Source: Rallus limicola (Eukaryota; Chordata; Aves; Gruiformes; Rallidae). Taken from it: 64,000 nucleotides of DNA. The stretch's first letter is position 1. Every line of letters begins with the position of its first letter. The stretch is from assembly GCA_022605955.1 (NCBI GenBank), contig JAKCOZ010000001.1, positions 79,782,520 to 79,846,519 of the forward strand, written 5' to 3'. The notes below the pieces were generated by a model. The model made no database searches, was not told where the DNA came from, and was given only the letters and a program-made list of their open reading frames with translations. Positions 12,855-23,097 of the stretch are shown here, piece by piece. Made by a program: the position numbers and the translations under genes.

Positions 12855-12878
12855 TATTTTCTTCTCTTCTAGGTAAGT
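12855..12878 (+). other. Zero-length-exon splice motif (AG|GTAAGT)
   Basis: A pyrimidine-rich run (12857-12870, ending CTTCTCTTCT) leads straight into AG (12871-12872) and then a perfect donor, GTAAGT (12873-12878). The 3' and 5' splice sites abut with no exon between them, which is the signature of a recursive-splicing site in a long intron. It needs plus-strand transcription through the window, for which there is no direct evidence. Motifs like this also arise by chance. Confidence 0.25.
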
Positions 12879-13996
12879 TCATAATGTGCTTATGAGTGGT
12901 TCTAAGCTGCTCCAGCAGATGCTGTACTGGGATCTCTCTGGCTTCTCCAAAGAGGAGGAAAACACAGCACTCTGAAATGGTAACAGATGTGCCGGTGCTT
13001 ACTAAGGATTCCCCCTGTACTTCCGTCCGTGAATCTGTTATTTGTGTTTAGCAATAACCCACAGCCAGCCAGCAATACACCCACTGTCTGCCTCAGCCTG
13101 GGGCTACCACCCCCAGTCCCAGGTGACAACAGGTCCCCCTCGATGCCATAGCACAGCTTGCATCCTGTGTCTTGCATCCTGTTGTCTGCCACGTCTTGCT
13201 GCTGTTGTTTCCAGTCCTGTGGGTGTCTCCAGAGGGTTGGTAGATACTTTCTAGAAGAACAGCTTTTAAGTATCAGCCCAAAAGTACCAGGACCTTTCTT
13301 GCTCTTTTTTGCTTTCAGACATGCTTGGAATTTCGGACACTGCAGAAATCCATGCAGTCATATTTCATAGCTCACCACATTGAGTACAGGGAGCTCCCTG
13401 GACAGGGGTTTCTCAATTCCTCTTCCTCTGGCTAACTTCTGATTCACCCAGTGGGGGATTGTTTTGAGAACACAGTGACAACTGAGCAAAAGAAAATTCA
13501 GAACGACACTTGGGGCAAAAGTTCCTTGGCAGTGAGATGAATTGAGCTTCTCAAGAGATGTGCTGGGAACACTCTTGGTTGAGATGTTTAAAACTCTCTA
13601 GGTCAGAAATTGCAGGGAGCAGTCCTGTGCTGGCAAATGAACATATTGGTGGAGATGATGGGTCTTTCTCCTCTCTGACAGCTTTTATTTATTATTATTA
13701 TTTATTGTTTTATTAGCTTCAGATCGTTGACTTCACCTCTAGTTCAGTTTTGCTGTATATACTATACAGTCCATAATAAGTGTGGTACTAAATGATATGC
13801 TTTTGTGCTGATGTGGTGCTTGCTTGTTTCCCAGTGGAGCAAGGTGATATAAGCACATACATTAAATATATTTATGATGAATTTCTCATCTATTACTTTT
13901 ATTTAGAGTGGTTTTGAAGTAGAACAGATTTCACTGGAAAACATCATCTTTCTAAAGGCAGACAGCAAATCCAAAGGTGTATCTGCATCATCCTCC

Positions 13997-14019
13997 TTTT
14001 TTTTTTTTTTTTTTTTTTT
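13997..14019. repeat. Poly-T/poly-A homopolymer, 23 bp
   Basis: An uninterrupted run of 23 T on the plus strand, preceded by TCCTCC and followed by AAACAAAG. It is not attached to any recognised retroelement, and I read it as a simple repeat likely to vary in length. Confidence 0.9.
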
Positions 14020-15306
14020 AAACAAAGCCAGCAACAAAGCTGCAAGGGAGAACAAGAGTTCACCGCTTTTCTTTTATACAGTCAGCATAATAGATCCTGG
14101 CTCATCTCTGCTTGCTGAAGGAGGTATCTCTCTCTCCTTTTTTAAGAACTAGAGCAGAGACAACACAGTAGGTCATGTCTGTTGGAACAGGTCCCCTTAG
14201 CTGGGAGAAATTTTGAATCCACTCCATTGAATGTTTAATGCCTTGCAGTCAGCAAAGTAATTCAGTATTGGAGCACATGGCTGATACTAAGCATGGTTTT
14301 GTATGCGAAAAGCCCCTCCTCTAGCCAAGAAAGAGGAGGGAAGATGAGGGTGGTCGGAGGGCGGAGAAGATGCTGTTGGGAGGGAAAGGAAGCGATCATC
14401 TGATTTTGTGCTTTAGAACGACTGCAGATAATATGTACCTGTATATGTCACCTGAGAGCTGCAGGACTGTGGTAAATGCCAAGCCCGCCTATGGGTTTTA
14501 GGGCAGTATGACTCTGAAGTGCTTCCTGAAAGGAAAATGATACTTAAAATAGGTATTAATGTCAAACATATAACAGATTCTCTCTTAATGTTGAGTGTCT
14601 CCCTTCCTGACAAGCCTCATGCTTCTTTTCCTAACTTACTTCAGGGAAGTATTCTTGTCTCCAGCTTTTTTATTTTCATGGGTATCCACCATTTCTCTAG
14701 GATGATTCTTAGGCTTTTGTAGTTGTCCTAGCCTGACAGGTAGGTTTTAGCAGGACTTAGCCCAGGTTTCAGCTGGGCTTATCTGGCTGTTGGACCATGT
14801 CTATCAACATACCATGAAACTCAAATTCGTAGGGAAGAAATTATTTTCAAGTGCATCATTTCTTCCCATAGAGCCTGACAACCCTTATTAATGGAATCCT
14901 ATTAGTCATATTCTCTTATGGTCATCTTTCATCTCCTTTTAGTTATATTAACCACAGTTAAAAATAAAATAAAATAAAAAACCCAAAAAAGTCAGAAAGT
15001 TCCAGCTCCTGGGAAATTGTTAGAATAGCTTGAGCACCTTTTCCTGGGTGTTCAATTTTTAGTTTTTAATTTTTATTCTTTTCAGCCAGACCTTTTCTCC
15101 TTCTGATGTGGTCTTTCTGAATTTGGTCTGTAGTTTGGTTTGCTGTTTTCGAGCTCAGTTCCCCATAGATTTTAAATACCAGGTTTTGGGGGAATCCGAA
15201 GGCCTGCAGGAAGGTAGTTGGCATAATTGTTAACATCTCTACATGGTATATTCAGCTGATGTTATCTCTGACACTGACCTTTGTCAGTGAACTGAGCTGA
15301 CATATC

Positions 15307-15748
15307 ATCATAGAATGGTTTGGGTTGGAAGCGACCTCAAAGATCACCTAATTCCAACCCCCCTGCCATGGCCAGGGGCACCCTCCGCTAGACCAGGTTG
15401 CCCAAAGCCCCATCCAGCCTGTCCTCGAACGCTGCCAGGGAGGGGGCAGCCACAGCTTCTCTGGGCAGCCTGTGCCAGGGCCTCAGTGCTCTCACAGGGA
15501 AGGATTTCTTCCTTATGCCTAGTCTGAATCTCCCCTCTTTCAGCTTGAAATCATTACCTTTTGTCCTGTCACTACACTCCTTTGGGACCAATCCCTCTCC
15601 CACTTTCCTGTAGGACCCCTTTAAGTATCGGTACGCCACAATTAGGTGTCCCCAGAGCCTTCTCTTTTCCAGGCTGAACAAGCCCAACTCTTTCAGCCTG
15701 TCTTCATAGCAGAGGTGCTCCAGCCCCCTGATCATTTTTATGGCATTC
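15307..15748 (-). mobile_element. CR1 LINE fragment, 5'-truncated, minus strand
   Basis: The 3' end at the low coordinate reads TCATAGAATGGTTTGGGTTG (from about 15309). The usual CR1 blocks follow: 'CCAGGTTGCCCAAAGCCCCATC' wording near 15393-15414, 'GGGAGGGGGCAGCCACAGCT' near 15438-15457, and 'CAGCCTGTCTTCATAGCAGAGG' wording near 15695-15716. Similarity stops shortly after 'CCCCCTGATCATTTTTATGG' (about 15724-15743). It is only ~440 bp but the least decayed CR1 in the window, with a long open ORF2 tail. It shares the minus-strand orientation of the 5521 copy. The fragment is inactive. Confidence 0.95.
15388..15748 (-). pseudogene. CR1 ORF2 C-terminal remnant, open to near its end
   Basis: The minus strand reads the ORF2 C-terminal region without a stop: [33 protein letters not shown], a FKLKEGRFRLGIRKKSF block and a final PWHRLPREAVAAPSL ... 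RLDGALGNLV. The frame also runs about 70 bp beyond the element into flanking DNA, where an ATG at 15820-15822 makes an apparent 144-codon ORF; that start is fortuitous. Only the last part of the protein is present and there is no catalytic domain. The open frame suggests a younger insertion than the other copies. Exaptation is possible but nothing here supports it. Confidence 0.85.
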
Positions 15749-17337
15749 ATGTATCCTGTTTCCCGTTTTGCTTGCTTTCTCTCCCTTACAAATTCTTCAC
15801 TGTACCATCCCAGATTGCACATCCTCTGGCCTCTCCAATCTCTTGCTGAGGCTATAGAAGAGACCTGTCAGATCCTCCCAAATGCACTGAAACGAACATC
15901 ATTAAGTAGCCTCGTGGATGGTGATTCTTACAGCTAATGATGCTGTACCCTGCAAGCAAAGCAAACAGGAGGCAGGGCTGTGAAAAAGCAGTAGTGTGGG
16001 CAGATTTTAATTGCCGTGCTGAGAGGTCAGATAAGAAAGTCATGAAATGGCTTGGAAAAATGTGAACATTTATATACCATAGCAAGACCCTAAGGCTGCA
16101 GCCATGTTTGGAAATGCTTCCAAATTGGGTTACAGAAAGAATGAGAGCATGCAGGCTACTGAGCCTTCCTTCTTCGTTCCCTTGCTTCCCATATTCTCCA
16201 CCAATTTGTTTACTTTTTCTCCTCCTCCTCTGGCATTCTTCTTTGCTTTCACATTCTGTTCTTCTCTGATCTTCTGCCTCGAATGCTAAGTGATTCCTCT
16301 ATGTCCCGTATACTACTACTGTGTGTTCGCAATTTTTCTTAATTTATAATAAAGCCGGTGCTTGATTGTCTTTGAAAGTGGATTCTAGCTGGGTTATTTA
16401 TCAACTATGTAGATTGCATTTCCTTAATCTAGTTAGCTATTTGGTATATAAAGACATACTGCATGCAGTCAGTGGGTAATGCAGTTATAAACTATGGTGC
16501 ATAGAATTTCCATTTCTTCTCTGCTGTTCTGGGAACTGATGTGAAAAATTTCATCTTGATCCAGTAGCTTTTGCTGTCTTCTCTCAAGAGTGCCAGGCTG
16601 CCTTCTCCCAGTGTCACTTTTTGGATCCTCATGCTCTTCCTCCAAACATCATTGTAGTTGAATCTACTGCTGCGTAGTTCCTCATGGAGGCACTAAGCCA
16701 AGTGCCGTGGTCCTGAGAACAAAGAATTGCTTGCACTGGCAGGTAGCATCCAAACTCTTGTGACCAAGTTCCGTGTGCTCCCTGTTTCACCCCAAAATGT
16801 AGCAGCAGGGCCCTCTTTTAACACTGTTGAGGTAAATTTTGTTTGGCAGTTGCATTCAAACTTGATTCTTAATATTTGAAAATTGTCAGGTGAACCTGAT
16901 AGTGGTTTTGCTCAGGGTTTAATACACTGACAAAGTTCCCAGGTCATATGGGGAGCTCAGGAGAAAAAATATTTTGGGCTTCTTGCAATGCAGCAGTCAG
17001 TTCTGTCCAGCATTGTGAACATTACTCATATAATGGGCTCAACACGGGTCAGAAGGAATCTCAGCTGTGGCACAGCATCAGAGCACTTACAGGCCCCTGG
17101 AGATCAAGATGTTTTGAAACACTGGTGACAATGACGTGCCGTCTTTAAAGCGCCTGTCTGCAGCAGTCTGTGTCACCTGATGGAACAAATCCTGTCAGCA
17201 GCTCTCTCTTGGTGCTGTCTTTTCATCTGGCGATAAAACGACCATTGAAGTGTCCAAATGTCTGCCCTGGTACTGTTTAAGTAAAGGGGAAAAGGAACCA
17301 GAGGACGAGAGGACCTTTGATAAAAAGATGCTAAATT

Positions 17338-17353
17338 GGGGAGGGGGGGAGGG
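17338..17353 (+). other. G-run motif (possible G-quadruplex)
   Basis: The plus strand reads G4-A-G7-A-G3. Splitting the G7 run gives four runs of at least three guanines with single-base loops, a pattern that usually favours a stable quadruplex. This is inferred from sequence only. Confidence 0.45.
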
Positions 17354-19088
17354 TCATTCATGTCTCCTGGGCATGGATCCAGGTGAACATGCGTAGGTGG
17401 AGCAGAATGTAAATGTGTCTGTGCGGGCAGAGCAATGATCTGGATCTGAGATGATTTGGAGGAGGTGTGTTACAGTAGTTAAACACAGGACATTTATTTG
17501 CTGGGAGCTGACTTTGATCTTAGAAGAGGACTCTTGTGTGAAATGAGTTCTGCTAGGTCTTGGTTTGCTTCCAGTCAAGTGACACCTGCCTGCAAAGATG
17601 GAGGAGACTGGAGTTCTGTAAAGAAATTTGGAACAAACCTAGAAAACAAGGGTATGCGTAACTCACTTTGTGAGGGCAATATCTGCTTCCTTGGCTTGCA
17701 AGCCCAGGTTTCTCTTAGGAAGTTACTTTTTGTAGTCTTGCATTCTCTGGTTTCTATGGCATGCATCCTTATGCTGGTTTTTGAATGAGACGCGATGGTA
17801 CCTCTTCCCACAGACGTATTTTTAAAAAAACCCCTACTTTATGCATCTCATGGTATGCATAGAACACAGAGCTTTCTGCTCACAGATACAATCTGTGGCT
17901 ATGTTATCTGTTTAGAGGGTAACACAGACCTCTAAGACTATTTCTGGGAAAACTCTGAAGTTTTCCAATACTCCTTGGGCTCAGATACAGCTGTGACATG
18001 TGCCACGCAAACTGCATTTAAATGGATGGCATTTAGGCTAAGCGGAAATACTGCTTCTCCATCCATAAATGAATCCCCTCTCTTTCCCCACCACTTTCCT
18101 GCCTGACTCCCCTTGCTGCTGGCTTTCTCTCTCATTTCCTGCCCTTTGGACACCGCTGAAGAGCGTAGTACAAGATGCCAGTCCTGGCTGCCTGAGCCAT
18201 GGCCATCCCTGCTTTTCTTTTACAGATTAAGTTAGATACACTTCGCAGCATCCTAGAAATGATGAGCTTCTCTTGTTTTGAGAGGTCAGGCTGTGGGAAG
18301 TACCTGCTCTTCTCTGACCTGAGCCCCTGCAAATCTTTGTGCCCACCACAGTACCACCAGCGAGAACTCACAGCAAGGTCATTCTGTGCTTGCATTGTCC
18401 TCCAGGGAGATCCACATGCCGGCAGAGTTAATTACACTAACAGCCACAGAAATTATATTGGCCCACCACTGGCCTAGTGAGATGAATATCTCCATTTCTT
18501 AGTCACAGGGGGACGTTAATGGTATTTTTATTAACTGGTGACCTGTTGACTGCTATTAGAATATAGATTGTATGCATAAACCAGGTCAGGGTACTGAAGA
18601 TATGATTATAGAGCAATTACTGTGTCAGCCAGTGTGGCTTCTAATCAGAGCTGGCAAAGAGTCTTTGGAAGCCTGAAAACCGTTTTTGGAGTCCAACAAG
18701 AAGAAACAGCTTTGGATCAAAGTCTGTATTGTGCCTTTACATCTTTCTGGAATTAAATGTCTGATTTTCTATGATTAGGATGGGTAGCCAAGGCAGAGAG
18801 AAGTCTTAAGAAGGACAGCTTTTAGTGGAACACAACTGATTAAAGGAGTTCAAAGTTTGAAAACTTTTTTTCCCCCCCTTTGTTATTCTGTGGTTTATGT
18901 TTATTTCACTGAGCTGGCAGAGGATGCTAATTCTGCTCTTGCCCTTTAAAATGAACTGCAAGGTCATACGGCTGAGTGTCTGGGATGTCAGTAAAAGCGA
19001 TTACACTAATACATGCATTTCATTTGATGAGGGCCGTAGCTGCAGAACCAGATTTAGAATTGCTCCACGTTTGTCAGAACTATTAAAG

Positions 19089-19109
19089 AAAAAAAAAAAA
19101 AAAAAAAAA
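19089..19109. repeat. Poly-A homopolymer, 21 bp
   Basis: A run of 21 A follows ATTAAAG (19082-19088). The ATTAAA plus A-run arrangement resembles the tail of a retroposed transcript, but upstream sequence matches nothing I recognise and no target-site duplication is visible, so a simple repeat is the safer reading. Confidence 0.9.
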
Positions 19110-22100
19110 GGATGATAAACCAAAGAGCTGGTATGTTAGATATAGAACCAGGGACTGGCTTCTGGCTTTCTTTCGGGTGCAGCTGTTCATTTGGAGGTTG
19201 AACTGAATACCCTGACCTCCAAAGACCAGCTTTGTCCCACTAACAGCTCCGCTGGTCCCAGTGAAATGACTGGAAGAGACAGAGCTGCCACCTTGCTTGG
19301 ATGACAGCTTGAGGCTCATGTATGCCTCCACTGGTACTTGTAATCACATTGTAAATCTATTCATTGGTGAACTAGGCAGCAAATACTGCCGAACTCACTA
19401 GTGCAGCTGCTAAGTACACTGGCACTTGATGTTTTCCTGTGCTGGACATTGACTTTATTCGAAGGTAGGACACAACACTGTATGTTTATGATTATCCTGT
19501 TCTCCCCAAAAGAGTCCTAAATCATCTGAGATCTGAACAATCAAATAATCTCATGGTAATCTGAGGCAGAAGATGGATTTGTAAATCTGCTGTTTTGGTT
19601 TATGAAAAGAACATAGTTGTTGAGATTCAGGAGGAAGCAAACTGGTTTTCAGGAGGAAACAAAATGATTGTAGATATCATTTGATGATTAATATATTATA
19701 TATAGCTTAGAGGATAAACTCTTTCCCTTCCATTTTGGAACTGGAATTCACCTTAAATAGAAAAATAAAATTTGAATCATGAGTCTGTTGCTAAGCTTTC
19801 TGCACTGAGAGAGTTGGGTTGCATGCAAAAGCTTGAGGGAAGAAGCATGTTTTGTATTTTTTCATCAGATTTTGATTATCTCTGCAATTGCCATTGTTAT
19901 CAATGTGGTTAGTAAGTTCTGAATGTCTTGAAAATTCATCCATTGATCTTTTGAGATTGGTTCCTGCACTATCTGCTTTTTAGCCTGTGAATGAAAAGGG
20001 CATATTCTGAGGGGACTGGAGGAGAAGGGAGAGCAAAAGATTAATGTGCTTCCTGAACTAGCCTCCTTGTGATGGTAAAGGGAAAGCCAGTATGTGGTTC
20101 ACTCCACCATGCAAAGTTGGCAAATCTTGGTTTTGGTTTGTTTTTTTTCAGTGTGAGTGTATGTCTTAAAGCTTAGTTTTGTGATATTTTTATGAGTGTT
20201 TGCTTATATTAGGAGGGAAAAAAAAATTAAAAGCCATTTCTTATCATGGGGGAGGAGGGAGGAAGGTGGAGGGAGAGAGGAAAAACTTGGTGATCCAAAT
20301 CACAAGACATCAAGAGTCAGAGTGGCACTGAAAACCCCAATACTTATTATTTTAGGAGTCAGGATTTTTAAACCAATGTGATGATGCTTTGGGGTTTGAC
20401 TTATTATCTTTGAATACAGGAAGATGCTAGTAAGGCACATTTTCTTTCTTAAACACTTTTCTCTGACTAACTTCCCATTCCCACAGTCTGGCATCTATTT
20501 AATACTCTGTGTGTCAGAAATTCCCATTTCAGAGATGACTCTCTTTCCATCAAAGCTGCAGCCGTACTTCACAATTTCACTTATTAACAGCCTACTGAGA
20601 TAATTGGGTCTGCCCAGCTCATTAAAAATAAAATATTGATGTTTTCTTAGGGTGGATGTAATTATCTTGCCCCCACAGGGAACAGGCAGCATAAAGGAGG
20701 GAAGGTGTGGTCTAATACGCATCCTGCTATGCACCTGCTTGCTGCTCTGCAGCAAAGGAAATGAGGGACTCCTTGTACAGTTACAATAGGTGAAGGTAGG
20801 AATGCAGAAGAAAAGATTTCCTTTCAAGCCTGGAAAACAGAAGTTGACTCTCTAAAAAAAAAAACCAAAAAAACCCAAAAAACCTCAAAACAAGTCCCGA
20901 ACCCCTCTGGTTCAACAGGAGAGTTCCACAGTGTTTCTCTGTAGTGTATATTACTAGGTTATAGTATAGTTTCCATAATATACAGTTGTAGACACTTCAT
21001 TCTAGGGAGAGATGTCTTCTCTGACTTTGTATCAGGAGGAGCCGAGATTGTGCATGTTCCTCTTGACTGCCCTACTTGATGTTACTCAAGACAAAATTGC
21101 TGGAGCCAGTTCTACAGACAGTAAAAACATACCCACAGCTCCGGCTTGTCTTTTCTGAGATTTCTTGCAGCAATTTCTTCAGGGCACTGCATTTGTCTAT
21201 GTAAGGCACTAAGTGATGCTATCTGGGTTGCATCACTAAGTGTGTTGCTATCAACTCGAGCTGGTACAGGTCATCAAGTATATGTATGACAAGACAGCAA
21301 TGACATCTAGCTACTACTGAGCCACTGGAGATGTAGGAGCACGGGATACGTTCTTGCCCTCCCATGCTCTGAGTTACCCAGTTTGCCTTGTCAGGCTGTA
21401 ATTATAAGATGTTTCAATGGTGCTGTACTGGCAGTGGATTTTAATTCCCTACTGGGAAAAATGGGCACATCAGGAGTAAGTAGGAGGAGAAAACACAGTG
21501 TTATAAGACAGACACAACTGAAATGTCAGAGAGTATTTAAGTAACTTAGATGTTCCTGTCTCAAAACACTGTTTTAGGTATGTAGGACCGCAGGTCTACT
21601 TGAAAGTAAGTGTGATGAAGGCTGCTAAGCTATTTGGTTGTTAGTGAGAACACATCCCATAGCTCACATATTTGGCTAAGCAAACATGCTGTGAATGCTG
21701 CATGTTGAACCTTTTCAGTAGTGTTGCGTTTTGTGTGCATCTTAACACCACCACATGGGCCTCAGCCCAAACTTCTTCCGTAATCCTGCATGAAAATCCC
21801 CTCTCCCTTATGCTCTGTGGTTAATTCCATCTGCTTCTCTCTCCTGGTTGGAACTAGTTTGAGGCACCTCACCGCTCACTGAGGGTTCAAACACTTGGCC
21901 ACAGACTCAGTGGTACTCTCACTGCTTGAAAGGCACCCTGTGCTTCCTTAGAGCTAGAACCTCTCTTGTAGTCTTTTTACTACAGCATCATTACTGCAGA
22001 GTGGTCTGTTGCGAGGCACTGGTCACTGAGTAAGTACAGTGTAAGTAAGCAGGCGTGCAGTATTCCCACAGCATCCGTTTGTTCTGTCTTGCGGCTGCGC

Positions 22101-22981
22101 AAGAGTGGAAAGACAGCCGTGAGCTGCTGAGGAAGTATGCCAACGTCTGCTTCCAGAAAGAACAATAGCTACCTTAGAGGGAAAGAATCCCGCATGTTTC
22201 TGTTGAAAGTTTCCCTCAGGAAGCCCCCGCTCTGTATTCGAGTAAGCATCGCGGAGTGAGAGGCTTTTGGTTTGTGGAACCTTGCTCCTCTGCGCCACCT
22301 CCTGTACGTACAGCAGCCGAGATGCAGAAGGCTTTGGCATTGGGAAGTGTTGCGACATCCATTTCGAGATGCTCTGAGAGGAAACAAACTCCTCTTGCAG
22401 TTTTTAAGCCTGGGGGCTGTGGTCTGGCTGTAGGGTCGCATCAGTTTGCTTCCCTTCCAAGTTGAGCTATTACCAGCTTAAAAGCTGAAAATAACCCTGA
22501 CTTGTGCTCTCCTCTCTGTCAGCAGCACCGCTAAGGGATTTTTCCGTTTCTGAGAAAGGCTCCTATTCTGGTGTGCCACAAATGATGTATATAGCTCTGC
22601 AGAATGGCTGGAGGCAGCATTATAATTTCACAAGTTTGCTTCTGCAGTCAGCTCTGAAGTGCTTTGTACGGAGGTCAGTGATAGATGTCTCTTGAGCAGG
22701 AATTAGCAAAAATAGAGTAAAATCAGCAGGGCTCATTCTACTTGCATTCTAAGACCATGCTGTCTCAGACTTGGCAAAGTTGGGGCCCTCTCACTGTTAG
22801 CGGGACTTAAAATCCAAGCACTTGCAACATGCCAGTAAAAAAACCCAGAAGATGGCCTTTAAACAAGGCCCTTCCTCCTTGGGCAGCCAGCAAAATAAAT
22901 GGTCGTGTTTCTGAAAAAGCTGGCCATGTTGTGGCTGTAACTGTCACAGTAGGAATTGCCGGGCCCTGAGCACTCTGGTAT

Positions 22982-23097
22982 ATCTGGCCTTTATTTGGAT
23001 AATGGGAGCCGAGCAGTTTGGAAAAATCTGTCCCTAATTATTGGTGCAGAGCCCTTGAAAATCTGGCCCCGAGCTCTTCTCAAATAAAAATCTGGCC
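22982..23097. promoter_or_regulatory. Cluster of ATCTGGCC-like motifs (candidate element)
   Basis: The octamer ATCTGGCC occurs at 22982-22989, 23061-23068 and 23090-23097, and the variant ATCTGTCC at 23026-23033. Between them are AT-rich pieces such as CCTAATTATTGG. Four copies on one strand within 116 bp is more than expected by chance and could be a binding-site cluster or a decayed short repeat. No known factor is assigned. Confidence 0.25.

Larger units (their letters stand above)
8886..15306. other. Unique non-coding sequence with simple repeats
   Basis: About 6.4 kb without a recognised gene. It holds a G-run motif at 10915-10936, a short G-rich run at 11397-11411 directly after an A-run, a (TTA)n-like stretch at 13684-13714, a 23-base T-run at 13997-14019, and A-rich sequence around 14955-14990. 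Open frames such as 9264-9686 (-, 140 codons) and 12902-13192 (-, 96 codons) have no recognisable domains. A splice-like AG|GTAAGT motif sits at 12871-12878. Confidence 0.55.
15749..22981. other. Unique non-coding sequence
   Basis: About 7.2 kb with no recognised gene or mobile element. It includes a G-run motif at 17338-17353, a 21-base A-run at 19089-19109, a purine-rich tract at 20248-20284 and A/C-rich sequence near 20854-20890. The 22010-22370 part has more CpGs than its surroundings (about 17 by eye) and two unrecognised minus-strand frames (22023-22358, 22169-22441). The AT-rich stretch at about 16320-16470 looks like possible conserved non-coding sequence, but only a cross-species alignment could show that. 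Confidence 0.55.

Noticed and set aside
19000..19115. ATTAAA followed by 21 A, read as a processed pseudogene or SINE tail
   Set aside because: Upstream sequence matches no gene or SINE that I recognise, and no target-site duplication flanks it.
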